This document shows positions 51,832 through 61,366 of a stretch of DNA of 64,000 nt, in pieces. Numbering within the stretch: position 1 is the first letter of the stretch; each line of letters opens with the position of its first letter. Made by a program: the position numbers and the translations under genes. This stretch comes from G016756615 sp035556195 (GTDB taxonomy: Bacteria; Pseudomonadota; Alphaproteobacteria; Rhizobiales; Rhizobiaceae), in assembly GCA_035556195.1 (NCBI GenBank), contig DATMFK010000066.1, forward strand, positions 1 through 64,000, in the 5' to 3' direction. The notes beneath the pieces were generated by a model. It was not told the DNA's origin and did not search any database. It saw nothing but the letters and a program-made list of their open reading frames with translations.

Positions 51832-52598
51832 TCAGCTCATCCAGTTGCCGCCATCGACATTGTAGGTCTGTGCGACGATGTAGTCGGCCTCGGCGCTTGC
51901 CAGGAAGACCGCCATGCCGACCAGATCCTGCGGCGTGCCCATGCGGCCATAGGGCACCGCCGCGCCGACCTGCTTTTTCTTCTCGCCGGGCTGGAGGCCT
52001 TCGTATTTGGCGAAAAGAGAATCGACGTGATCCCAATGCTCTCCGTCGACGACACCCGGCGCGATGGCATTGACGTTGATGCGATGCTTGATGAGATCGA
52101 GGCCGGCCGACTGGGTGAGGCTGATGGCGGCGGCCTTGGTGGCGCAATAGACCGCGACCAGCGGCTCGCCTCGGCGCCCGGCCTGGCTCGCCATATTGAT
52201 GATCTTGCCGCCTTCTCCCCGCGCGATCATGGCGCGCGCCGCCGCCTGCATCATGAACAGCGTGCCCTGGACGTTGACGGCGAACAGCCGGTCATAGCTG
52301 GCCTTCGAAATCTCGACGATCGGCGCAAGATCGAAAAGCGCAGCGTTGTTGACCAGGATGTCGAGCCGGCCCATTCGCGTGAGGACCGAGCGTACCGCTT
52401 GCTCGACCGAGTCTAGCTCCGTCACGTCGAGCGGGATCGCATAGGCCCCCGAGCCGATCGCCGCCGCGGTCCTGTTCGCCGCCTCGGAATCGATGTCGGC
52501 AACTGCGACGCTCGCGCCCTCGCGCGCATAGGCTTCGGCGAACGCCCGGCCGATCCCACGCGCGGCGCCCGTGATCAGCGCCGACTTCCCCGCCAGTC

Positions 52599-52602
<4 letters not shown>
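51832..52602 (-). CDS. smoS: Sorbitol dehydrogenase (SDR family)
   Basis: A 256-residue short-chain dehydrogenase. SmoS oxidises sorbitol to fructose (and galactitol to tagatose) with NAD. Cofactor motif TGAARGIGRAFAEAYA; adenine-binding Asp in VAVADIDSEAA; catalytic Ser-Tyr-Lys in NMASQAGRRGEPLVAVYCATKAA. The C-terminus NVDGGNWMS is the family's. The ATG overlaps the smoK stop by 4 bp. Confidence 0.95.
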
Positions 52603-53597
<995 letters not shown>

Positions 53598-53606
53598 GGG
53601 TCCACC

Positions 53607-54431
53607 CTATTTGACGGCGCCGAAGGTCAGGCCGCGGACGAGTTGGCGTTGCGAGAACCAACCCATGATGAGGATCGGCGCGATAGCGAGCGTCGAAGCC
53701 GCCGAGAGCTTCGCCCAGAACAGCCCTTGCGGGCTGGAAAAGGAGGCGATGAAGGCGGTCAGCGGCGCCGCGTAGGTGGTGGTGAGGCGGATCGTCCAGA
53801 AGGATTCGTTCCAGGCCAGGATGATGTTGAGCAGCATGGTGGAAGCGATGCCGGGCACGGCCATCGGCGTCAGCACATAGACGATCTCTTTCAGGAGCGA
53901 GGCGCCGTCCATGCGCGCGGCCTCCAGGATCTCGCCCGGGATCTCGCGGAAATAGGTATAGAGCATCCAGACGACGATCGGCAGGTTGATCAGCATCAGC
54001 ATGACGGTCAGCCCGATCCTGGTATCGAGCAGACCCGTGTCGCGGAAGATGAGGTAGATCGGGACCAGAACCGCGACGGCGGGCATCATCTTGGTGGACA
54101 GCATCCACATCAGCACATCCTTCGTCCGCTTCGTCGGCGAGAACGCCATCGACCATGCGGCGGGTATGGCGACGATCAAGGCGAGGATCGTCGAGCCGAC
54201 CGCGAGGAAGACCGAGTTCATGAATGGCTTGAAATAGTCCCGCTGCGACTGGACCTCGAAATAGTTCTCGAGGGTCCCGGACGGGATCAGGCTGACGCCG
54301 GCGATCGCTTCCGACTCTGTCTTGAAGCTGGTGATGATCGTGTAGAGGATCGGAAAGAAGATGATCAGCGCCACCACCCAGGCCAGAACGGTGAAGGAGA
54401 TCGCGCTTCTCCTGGATATCCTGCGTGCCAT
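53607..54431 (-). CDS. smoG: Sorbitol/mannitol ABC transporter permease
   Basis: A 274-residue MalG-type permease with six membrane segments (first: AISFTVLAWVVALIIFFPILYTII). The EAA loop is ILEAARMDGASLLKEIVYVLTP. It forms the channel with SmoF; the genes are 9 bp apart. Confidence 0.94.
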   Translation of the reverse strand: MARRISRRSAISFTVLAWVVALIIFFPILYTIITSFKTESEAIAGVSLIPSGTLENYFEVQSQRDYFKPFMNSVFLAVGSTILALIVAIPAAWSMAFSPTKRTKDVLMWMLSTKMMPAVAVLVPIYLIFRDTGLLDTRIGLTVMLMLINLPIVVWMLYTYFREIPGEILEAARMDGASLLKEIVYVLTPMAVPGIASTMLLNIILAWNESFWTIRLTTTYAAPLTAFIASFSSPQGLFWAKLSAASTLAIAPILIMGWFSQRQLVRGLTFGAVK

Positions 54432-54440
54432 GATCGTCTC

Positions 54441-55313
54441 CTATCGATCCAGATTTCTGCCGACGGCGCGCATCAGGAAGAACGCGACGATGTTGGCGAG
54501 CACGACGGCGATCACACCGCCGGCCGATGCCCCGCCGACGTCGTACCCGAGCAGCGCCGTTCGGTAGATCAGGAAGGGAAGATTGGTGGTCGCGTAGCCC
54601 GGTCCGCCATTGGTCGTCACCAGGATTTCGGCATAGACGCCGAGCAGGAAGATGGTCTGGATGAGGATGACCACGGTGATGGCGCGCGCAATATGCGGCA
54701 GGGTGAGATACCAGAAGCGGCTTAGGACGCCCGCCCCGTCCATCTCCGCCGCCTCCTTCTGTTCACTGTCCAGCGACTGGAGTGCGGTCAGCAGGATGAG
54801 CGTGGCGAAAGGCAGCCACTGCCAGGCCACGATGATGACGATCGAAAGCAGCGGATATTGCGCGAACCAGTCTATCGGCTGGCGACCGACGAATGTGGCG
54901 ATGTGGGCGAACACGCCATAGCCGGGATGCATGATCATGTTCTTCCACACCAGCGCGGCAACGGGCGGCATGACGAAGAAGGGCGAGATGACGAGAATGC
55001 GAACGATACCTTGGCCGAGGATCGCCTGATCCAGGAGCAAGGCAAGGGCGATCCCGCCGATGACGGTGATGAGAAGCACGCCGACGACGATGACCAGAGT
55101 GTTCCAGATCGACTGGAAGAACGCAGGGTCGGTGTAGAAATACTGATAGTTGAAGAAGCCGGCGAAGGTGACATTGGCCGGATTGAGCAGATTGTAATTG
55201 AGGAAGGAGAACCACAGCGTCATCGCCAGCGGAACGATCATCCAGATAAGGAGCAGGATGACGGAAGGCGCCATCATGAGGCGGGCGAGAGAGCGCGTCT
55301 GTCGGCTAGCCAT
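54441..55313 (-). CDS. smoF: Sorbitol/mannitol ABC transporter permease
   Basis: A 290-residue MalF-type permease. First helix: MMAPSVILLLIWMIVPLAMTLWFSF; EAA loop: KEAAEMDGAGVLSRFWYLTLP. The start MASRQTRS at 55313 has a GGTGG box upstream; a GTG three codons earlier (KPMASR) is an alternative. Lies 90 bp after smoE, with a GC-rich hairpin between. Confidence 0.93.
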   Translation of the reverse strand: MASRQTRSLARLMMAPSVILLLIWMIVPLAMTLWFSFLNYNLLNPANVTFAGFFNYQYFYTDPAFFQSIWNTLVIVVGVLLITVIGGIALALLLDQAILGQGIVRILVISPFFVMPPVAALVWKNMIMHPGYGVFAHIATFVGRQPIDWFAQYPLLSIVIIVAWQWLPFATLILLTALQSLDSEQKEAAEMDGAGVLSRFWYLTLPHIARAITVVILIQTIFLLGVYAEILVTTNGGPGYATTNLPFLIYRTALLGYDVGGASAGGVIAVVLANIVAFFLMRAVGRNLDR

Positions 55314-55362
55314 CGGTTTCACACCACCCTTCTCGCGGTGTCACGGTTTCCTGAAAAGGGAC

Positions 55363-55382
55363 CGCCCGGCCCCGGCCGGGCG
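55363..55382 (-). terminator. Hairpin between smoE and smoF
   Basis: Perfect 8-bp GC arms CGCCCGGC (55363-55370) and GCCGGGCG (55375-55382) close a 4-base loop, 21 bp after the smoE stop. No U-run follows, so transcript stabilisation of smoE or partial termination is more likely than full termination. The position parallels hairpins after the binding-protein genes of the other operons here. Confidence 0.6.
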
Positions 55383-55403
55383 ATCAGTTCGCTGGGAGGA
55401 CCG

Positions 55404-56714
55404 CTATTTGATGTACCCGGCGCGGGTCATCTCGCGTAGCGACACCGATTGTGCTTGGGCGAGCGCGTCGTCGACGCTCATCTGGCCGGCAAGCGCCGCC
55501 GAAAAGAGCTGCCCTACCGTAGTGCCAAGCCCCTGGAACTCCGGGATCGCCACGAATTGCACGCCGACATAGGGAACGGGCTTGACCGTCGGCTTGGTCG
55601 GATCGGCGGAGTTGATCGAGTCCAGCGTCATCTTCGCGAAGGGCGCTGCCTTCTGATATTCCGGATTCTCGTAGAGCGAGGTGCGCGTTCCCGGGGGCAC
55701 GTTGGCCCAGCCCTCCTTGGAGGCGACGAGCGCTAGATAATCCTTGCTCGTCGCCCAGGCGACGAACTTCTCCGCGGCCTCGGCCTTCTGCGTGCCGGCG
55801 GGAATGGCGAGGGACCAGGCCCACAACCAGTTGCCACGTTTGCCAAGTCCGTTGTCAGGGGCAAGCGCGTAGCCGACCTTGTCGGCCACCGTGGAATCCT
55901 TCGGGTTCGACACGAACGAAGCCGCCACCGTGGCATCGATCCACATGCCGCATTTGCCCTGCTGGAACAGCGCCAAATTCTCATTGAAGCCGTTGGACGA
56001 CGCGCCTTGCGGACCGGCGTCGTTCATCAGCTTCACATAGAAATCGATCGTGTTCTTCCATTCGGGCTGGTCGAACTGCGGCTGCCATTTCTCGTCGAAC
56101 CAGCGCGCTCCGAAGGAATTGGCAGTGGCCGTCAGGAAGGCCATGTTCTCGCCCCATCCCGCCTTGCCGCGCAGGCAGATTCCGTTGATGCCGGCGGCGC
56201 GATCGGTGATCTTGCGCGCCGCGTCGGCCACGAACTCCCAGGTCGGGGCATCCGGCATCTTGAGGCCCGCCTTCTCGAAGAGGTCGGTGCGGTACATGAT
56301 GAAGGAGCTCTCGCCATAGAAGGGCGCGGCGTAGAGCTTGCCATCGACCGAAAGGCCATTGGCGATGGGCGGGATGATATCCTTTGCGTCGTAGTCGGCT
56401 CCGAGATTGTCGAGCGGCAGCAGCCATTGCTGCTTGGCCCAGATCGGAACCTCGTAGGTGCCGATCGTCATCACGTCATACTGGCCCCCCTTGGTGGCGA
56501 TGTCGGTGGTGACGCGCTCGCGCAGCACGTTCTCCTCGAGAGTCACCCACTGCAACTGAATGTCAGGGTTCTTGGCGGTGAAGTCGTCCGTCAGCTTCTG
56601 CATCCGGATCATGTCGCCATTGTTGACTGTCGCGATTGTCAGGGTCTCGGCGTGAGCCGCGAATGCGAAGAGGCTCGCGGAGCAAAGACCCAGCACGAAC
56701 GAATGGAACTTCAT
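55404..56714 (-). CDS. smoE: Sorbitol/mannitol ABC transporter substrate-binding protein
   Basis: A 436-residue periplasmic binding protein of the MalE-like family 1. The signal peptide MKFHSFVLGLCSASLFAFAAHA ends near residue 22; the mature part starts ETLTIATVNNGDMIRMQKLTDDFTAKNPDI, typical of SmoE. The ATG at 56714 is supported by GGGAGGA 6 nt upstream; the open frame before it covers the operator region. First gene of the smo operon. Confidence 0.95.
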   Translation of the reverse strand: MKFHSFVLGLCSASLFAFAAHAETLTIATVNNGDMIRMQKLTDDFTAKNPDIQLQWVTLEENVLRERVTTDIATKGGQYDVMTIGTYEVPIWAKQQWLLPLDNLGADYDAKDIIPPIANGLSVDGKLYAAPFYGESSFIMYRTDLFEKAGLKMPDAPTWEFVADAARKITDRAAGINGICLRGKAGWGENMAFLTATANSFGARWFDEKWQPQFDQPEWKNTIDFYVKLMNDAGPQGASSNGFNENLALFQQGKCGMWIDATVAASFVSNPKDSTVADKVGYALAPDNGLGKRGNWLWAWSLAIPAGTQKAEAAEKFVAWATSKDYLALVASKEGWANVPPGTRTSLYENPEYQKAAPFAKMTLDSINSADPTKPTVKPVPYVGVQFVAIPEFQGLGTTVGQLFSAALAGQMSVDDALAQAQSVSLREMTRAGYIK

Positions 56715-56732
56715 GCTACTTCCTCCCAGACA

Positions 56733-56769
56733 AGTGAGCATTTGCCATTTATGTGGGCAATTACTCACT
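56733..56769. promoter_or_regulatory. Candidate SmoC operator upstream of smoE
   Basis: AGTGAG (56733-56738) with CTCACT (56764-56769), and inside them TTGCC (56742-56746) with GGCAA (56756-56760), form a two-step 37-bp dyad starting 19 bp upstream of the smoE start. SorC-family regulators bind such extended palindromes. A related TGAGCAA/TTGCTC pair lies upstream of the regulator gene itself at 59069-59099. Confidence 0.5.
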
Positions 56770-56852
56770 CGAATGGCATGCGAGTCAAGGCAGATTCCTT
56801 GCTGCGATGCAGCAAAAGCAGCCATGGGATTCCAGGCATCGAAGTGGAGCGA

Positions 56853-57755
56853 TCAAATGGCGGCGCCGAGCCAATCCCGGACGGCCGAAAGGATCCAATC
56901 GCGGAAGACGCGGATCTTGGGCGAATTGCGGCGCGCCTCCGGATAGGCAAGCCAATAACCATGCCCGTCGTCACAGACCAAATCGAAAGGCTGGACCAGC
57001 CGGCCGTTCGCCAATTCCGCGCGGTAGAATGCCGGTGTCAGCAGTGCGACGCCGCGCCCGGCCATGGCGGCCGACGCTGCGAAAGTCTGCGCGCCCAACT
57101 CACTCCGCGGGCCTTTCTCAAGCAACTCGGTAGAGACACCCGCTTCTTCCAGCCATTTTGGCCACCAGGGATCGGCTGGGTCGATGAGGGGCAGACGCGT
57201 CAGGTCGGACGGCACCCGAACGCCGCCGATCGAGGCGGCGAGCCCCGGGCTAAGCATCGGCGTGAATTCGGCCTTCATCAGGAGATGCGAGGTCAGTCCC
57301 GGCCAATTGCCGCCGCCGGCCCTGATGACGAGGTCGACATCGTCACGGGCGAAGTCGACCAGACCGGTCGACGTCTGGAGGCGGACCGCAAGCGCGGGAT
57401 GGGCCATCTGGAAAGAGCCCATGTGGAGGGCGAGCCAATGCGCCGCGAATGTCTGTACCGAATTTATGACGAGCGTGCCCTGCGCCCCGTGCTTTGCGGT
57501 CTGGTAGGCCCCGCTCAAAAGCTCGAAGGCTTCGCTGACGGCCGGTGCGAGCTGGCGCCCTATTTCGGTGAGGGTAATCTGGCGTGGACGACGCAGGAAA
57601 AGCGGCGCGCCGACGCGGTCCTCCAGCACCTTGATCTGATAGCTGACGGCCGCCTGCGTCATGCCAAGCTCTGCAGCCGCCTCGGTGAAACTGCCGTGCC
57701 GGGCTGCGGCCTCGAAAGCGCGAATTGCCGTGAGTGGCGGAAGCTGAAGAGCCAT
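56853..57755 (-). CDS. LysR family regulator (GcvA-like)
   Basis: A 300-residue LysR protein of the GcvA type: LPPLTAIRAFEAAARHGSFTEAAAELGMTQAAVSYQIKVLEDRVG is the winged helix, followed by RRPRQITLTEIGRQLAP and the GcvA-like effector domain (FQMAHPALAVRLQTS, DDVDLVIRAGGGNWPG). It lies between the smo operon and its presumed regulator and reads toward smoE from 138 bp away. Its target is not evident; the divergent small gene at 57863 is one candidate. Confidence 0.9.
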   Translation of the reverse strand: MALQLPPLTAIRAFEAAARHGSFTEAAAELGMTQAAVSYQIKVLEDRVGAPLFLRRPRQITLTEIGRQLAPAVSEAFELLSGAYQTAKHGAQGTLVINSVQTFAAHWLALHMGSFQMAHPALAVRLQTSTGLVDFARDDVDLVIRAGGGNWPGLTSHLLMKAEFTPMLSPGLAASIGGVRVPSDLTRLPLIDPADPWWPKWLEEAGVSTELLEKGPRSELGAQTFAASAAMAGRGVALLTPAFYRAELANGRLVQPFDLVCDDGHGYWLAYPEARRNSPKIRVFRDWILSAVRDWLGAAI

Positions 57756-57862
57756 GGCGCATTAAATGTCCTTATGCATACCGCCAGAGATTCGATTGGA
57801 AAACAAGGGGTATTCACCCGAGATTCCATCCGACGCTTCGGGATCGCAGAGAGGAGAAGACA

Positions 57863-58045
57863 ATGCCCACCAGGATCAACAAGCCGACGGTCCTAAGCGC
57901 GGGACAGGAGACATGGATCGATCGCGCGACCCTGGGGCTCCTTCGGCCGCGCCAGATGCGGCTCGATCCGAGGACCCTGACGGACCATCTGAAGCGGGAC
58001 ATGGGTTTCCTGGACGGCAGGGGGCCCACCGTCAAGAGATGCTGA
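57863..58045 (+). CDS. Small conserved-looking protein, divergent from the GcvA-like gene
   Basis: A 60-residue basic protein, MPTRINKPTVLSAGQETWIDR at the start and DPRTLTDHLKRDMGFLDGRGP near the end. It has an excellent ribosome site, GAGAGGAGAA, 4 nt before the ATG, and lies 107 bp from the divergent LysR gene. The C-terminal LKRDMGFLDGR recalls the end of small DUF1127-like rhizobial proteins, but the arginine-rich first part of DUF1127 is missing. No membrane segment or signal. Function unknown. Confidence 0.65.
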   Translation: MPTRINKPTVLSAGQETWIDRATLGLLRPRQMRLDPRTLTDHLKRDMGFLDGRGPTVKRC

Positions 58046-58049
58046 TCCC

Positions 58050-59039
58050 TCAGGCGGACGCCAGCAAGGCGGCCGCGGTGCGCTCGTCCGTTATCAAGCC
58101 GTTGACCAGCCGTCGGGTCAGCGCGCCGAGGATACCGGGTAGCTTGCGCTCGCCCATCGCCGCGGCCACCACAAGCGACCGCTCGCGCGACGGGATCGGC
58201 GCGGATGCCACCCTATCGTTGGTGAGCCCTTCGATCATCCGGCCCTCCCGGTCGAAGGCCCAACCGACGATCTCGCCGACCGCGCCGGCTTTCTGCAGGG
58301 CCCTGAGTTCGGCTTCGGAAATGAACCCATCCTCATAAAGCGGTGCCTTCGGGCCCATATCGCCGATGCCGACGAAGGTGACATCCGCTTTCGCCGCCAG
58401 CTCGACCGTCGGTCGTATCATCGCCTGCCGGTGCAGCATCTCGCGTTCGGCGGGCGAGGACACAATGACGGGCAGCGGCATGGGGAAGCTGCGGGCTTTC
58501 GTCTTGTCCGCCATTGCGAAAATGACGTTGTAATAGGCAGCCGTACCATCCGGCGTGATGTTTCCGGTGAGCGACACCAGCTTATGTTGCGGGCAATCCA
58601 CGGGCGAAAGCTGCTCGACTGCAGCCTTCAGCGTGCGCCCTGTCCCTATGGCCAGCACCAAAGGCTCAGCCTCACGCAGTCGACGTTCGAGTTCCGCCGC
58701 CACGGCTTCCGCTATGCCCAGGGTTGTCGAGGTCGAATCTGGATCGCTCGGCACGACTTCGGCAAGGTCCAAGGCGAAACGGGACTTCAGCCTGGCCGCG
58801 AGATCGAGACAGTTGGCGATCGGATGGTCGAGGCGGACCTTGACAAGGCCCTCCGATACGGCAAGCGAAACAAGCCGCTGCGCGGTCTGGCGGGAGACCC
58901 CCAGCTTGGTCGCAATCTGGTCCTGGGTATTGCCGGCGACATAATAGAGCCAGCCGGCACGGGCCGCATCGTCGAGACGCGGCTTGCTTCCTTCCTGCCT
59001 GCTGTTCACTTGTCTCACCATTGCCCTCGCCGTTGGCAT
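58050..59039 (-). CDS. smoC: SorC/DeoR-type sugar-binding regulator of the smo operon
   Basis: A 329-residue regulator. The N-terminal helix-turn-helix is AGNTQDQIATKLGVSRQTAQRLVSLAVSEGLV, followed by a SorC-type sugar-phosphate-binding domain (LAIGTGRTLKAAVEQLSP, LVSLTGNITPDG, TFVGIGDMGPKAPLYEDGFI). Proteins of this type repress polyol operons until a sugar or its phosphate binds. The start at 59039 (MPTARAMVRQ) has AAGG upstream; MVRQVNS at 59021 is also possible, and a start at 59093 would run through the candidate operator. Closest regulator gene to smoEFGKS-mtlK. Confidence 0.88.
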   Translation of the reverse strand: MPTARAMVRQVNSRQEGSKPRLDDAARAGWLYYVAGNTQDQIATKLGVSRQTAQRLVSLAVSEGLVKVRLDHPIANCLDLAARLKSRFALDLAEVVPSDPDSTSTTLGIAEAVAAELERRLREAEPLVLAIGTGRTLKAAVEQLSPVDCPQHKLVSLTGNITPDGTAAYYNVIFAMADKTKARSFPMPLPVIVSSPAEREMLHRQAMIRPTVELAAKADVTFVGIGDMGPKAPLYEDGFISEAELRALQKAGAVGEIVGWAFDREGRMIEGLTNDRVASAPIPSRERSLVVAAAMGERKLPGILGALTRRLVNGLITDERTAAALLASA

Positions 59040-59068
59040 CCTGCCTTTTTCGCTCAGCAGCAGAATAA

Positions 59069-59099
59069 GAGCAACTGCCATGCGAGACAACAATTGCTC
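59069..59099. promoter_or_regulatory. Candidate autoregulatory operator upstream of smoC
   Basis: GAGCAA (59069-59074) and TTGCTC (59094-59099) are inverted with a 19-bp centre, 30-60 bp upstream of the regulator start. The TGAGCA half-site is shared with the dyad before smoE. Confidence 0.35.
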
Positions 59100-59189
59100 A
59101 ATGATGTCGAGCCCGCTCCATGGCAGTGGACATCTTCCTTCCGCGCGTCAAACATCCTAGGAACGAGCCCTGACCCTTTGCTTCACGGA

Positions 59190-60347
59190 ATGCGAACACG
59201 CTCGATGCCGCCGAAACGGCTCGCCCTCATCACCAGCCAGGCTTTCTCCCTCGCGAATTTCCGGGGAACGCTGATCACGACGCTGCGGTCGCGCGGCGTG
59301 GAGGTGCTGGCGCTGGCCCCCGACTATGACGAGACGACGCGTGCCGCGGTCGAGGAGCTTGGCGCAAGAGCCATAGACTACCCCGGCACGCGCACAGGGA
59401 CCAATCCGCTCCGCGATTTATCGGATACGGTCAGGCTCGCCCTGCTGCTCAGGGGGCTCGAACCGGATGTATCGCTCGGCTATTTCATCAAGCCTGTCAC
59501 CTTCGGCACCATCGCCGCATGGCTTGCCAGGGTTCCCAGACGTTTCGCGATGATCGAAGGGCTCGGCTACGTTTTCATCGGAGGCGAAGAACGCCAAGGG
59601 CTTCGACGCCTCCTGCTGCGCGCGCTGGTCGCGAGGCTCTACCGCTTCGCTCTGGCGCGCACCGAAAAAGTGTTCTTCCTGAACGATGACGACATAGCCG
59701 AGTTCGCCGACTCCGGTCTCGTCGACTGGCGCAAGGCCACGAAGCTGGGGGCGATCGGCGTCGACCTCGACGCGTGGCAGCCCGCCGCGCCTGTGGTCAG
59801 CCCCCTTACCTTCGTCATGACGGCGCGACTGCTGCGCGAGAAAGGCGTCGTGGAGTATGCCGAGGCAGCCCGTCTGGTAAAGGCGAAGCATCCGGACACG
59901 CGGTTCATCCTGCTCGGAGGGCTCGATTCCAATCCCGGCGTGATAGCACGAGCCGAGGTCGACGGCTGGGTACGGGAAGGCCTGCTGGAGTGGCCGGGGC
60001 ACGTTCCGGTTCGCGCGTGGCTCGCCCAGGCCAGCGTTTACGTGCTTCCGTCCTACCGCGAAGGGGTGCCGCGCAGTACGCAGGAAGCCATGGCGACGGC
60101 AAGGCCGGTGATCACCACCGACGTTCCGGGATGTCGGGAAACGGTACGCGACGGCGTGAACGGGTTCCTGGTACCGGCGCGCGACGCGGAGGCGCTTGCC
60201 GCCGCGATGCTGCGCTTTGTCGAGAACCCCGAACTGGTCGTCACGATGGGGCGGGCGAGCCGCGCGATGGCCGAGGAGAAATTCGACGCCAGGCGCGCCG
60301 ACACGCTGGTCGCCGATACGATCGTCGGCCGCGGATCTCTACCTTAA
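59190..60347 (+). CDS. Glycosyltransferase family 4 protein
   Basis: A 385-residue GT-B glycosyltransferase. The N-terminal half opens LALITSQAFSLANFRGTLITTL and has EPDVSLGYFIKPVTFGTIAAWLA; the C-terminal half has FVMTARLLREKGVVEYAEAA, LPSYREGVPRSTQEAMATARPVITTDVPG, with the retaining GT4 EX7E region at EGVPRSTQE. Such enzymes act in exopolysaccharide or lipopolysaccharide assembly. It stands alone. ATG at 59190 or 59205. Its stop codon overlaps the cobC stop on the other strand in TTAA. Confidence 0.9.
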   Translation: MRTRSMPPKRLALITSQAFSLANFRGTLITTLRSRGVEVLALAPDYDETTRAAVEELGARAIDYPGTRTGTNPLRDLSDTVRLALLLRGLEPDVSLGYFIKPVTFGTIAAWLARVPRRFAMIEGLGYVFIGGEERQGLRRLLLRALVARLYRFALARTEKVFFLNDDDIAEFADSGLVDWRKATKLGAIGVDLDAWQPAAPVVSPLTFVMTARLLREKGVVEYAEAARLVKAKHPDTRFILLGGLDSNPGVIARAEVDGWVREGLLEWPGHVPVRAWLAQASVYVLPSYREGVPRSTQEAMATARPVITTDVPGCRETVRDGVNGFLVPARDAEALAAAMLRFVENPELVVTMGRASRAMAEEKFDARRADTLVADTIVGRGSLP

Positions 60348-61366
60348 GCCGCGTCTTGCCAACTTCGCAGCGCTGCTTCGAGGCGGCCGCTCTCCTGAGC
60401 GTCGGCAGGCAGGCCGACGCGCAGATCATCCGGTCGCTCGGCAAAATTGCGCACCAGTATTCCGCGGCGGCCGAGGGCCTCGAAAAGACTGGCAGCGTCG
60501 GGCAGGCGGAAAAAGCGAAAAAGGCTGGTGCCTCCGGCGACCGGCAGGCGAAAGCGGGCAAAAATCTCATCCAGCCTGATTGCCTCCTCAGCGAGGCGGA
60601 CCCGCATGCCGATTTGCCAGGAACTGTCGGCCAGGGCCCGCAACCCTATTTCGAGCGAGGGCCCGGCGATGGCCCACGGGCCGAGCCTGGCGTCGAGGCG
60701 ACGAATGTCCTCTTCTCCGGCGAGAGCGAAGCCGAGCCGGACCCCTGCAAGGCCGAAGAACTTGCCAAAGGAGCGCAGCACGACAAGTCCGCCGGGGACG
60801 ACATCGCCCGCGACGCTCTCACCACGCGGGCCCACGTCCATGAAGGCCTCGTCGACGACAAGACGGCCACCCTTGCGCCGCATGGTTTCGGCCAGCGCGA
60901 GCAGCCGGGGCCGCTCCACCACGCGACCGTCGGGATTGTTCGGATTGACGAGAATAGCGAGATCGGCGTCGAACAGTGCCTCGAATTCAGTCACCTCAAC
61001 AGCTTCGTGCCCGGCGATCCCCGCAGCGCGGCGATGCTCGGCATAGGTCGGCGAGAGAACGAGCGCGCGGCCCGGGGGAACGAGCGCCGCGACGAGCGGC
61101 AGCAGGACCTGCGTGCCCGGTGCGGGCAAGACATTCGAAGCCGAAGGCGCGCCATAGGCGGTTGCGGCGACTGCCGCGAGTTGCCTGATGCGGTCGGCCT
61201 CCGGCAGTCGCGAGAAGGACGTGGCGGGCAGATCGAAAAGCGGATAGGAGTGCGGGTTGATCCCCGTCGAGAGGTCGACCCAGGGCTCGGGCGCATGTGG
61301 AAACAGCGCACGGGCGCGGGCCAGGCTTCCGCCGTGATCGGTCACCGAAGCGGTCAGGTCCATCAT
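60344..61366 (-). CDS. cobC: Threonine-phosphate decarboxylase
   Basis: A 340-residue PLP enzyme of the aminotransferase I fold. CobC makes (R)-1-amino-2-propanol phosphate for the cobalamin nucleotide loop. Seen: VDLSTGINPHSYPLFDLP at the N-terminus, VNPNNPDGRVVERPRL, VVDEAFMDVGP and the PLP lysine in VLRSFGKFFGLAGVRLGFA. The start has AAGGAG 4 nt upstream, located inside cobD. Start codon overlaps the divergent cobD start; stop codon overlaps the convergent glycosyltransferase stop. Confidence 0.93.
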   Translation of the reverse strand: MMDLTASVTDHGGSLARARALFPHAPEPWVDLSTGINPHSYPLFDLPATSFSRLPEADRIRQLAAVAATAYGAPSASNVLPAPGTQVLLPLVAALVPPGRALVLSPTYAEHRRAAGIAGHEAVEVTEFEALFDADLAILVNPNNPDGRVVERPRLLALAETMRRKGGRLVVDEAFMDVGPRGESVAGDVVPGGLVVLRSFGKFFGLAGVRLGFALAGEEDIRRLDARLGPWAIAGPSLEIGLRALADSSWQIGMRVRLAEEAIRLDEIFARFRLPVAGGTSLFRFFRLPDAASLFEALGRRGILVRNFAERPDDLRVGLPADAQESGRLEAALRSWQDAA

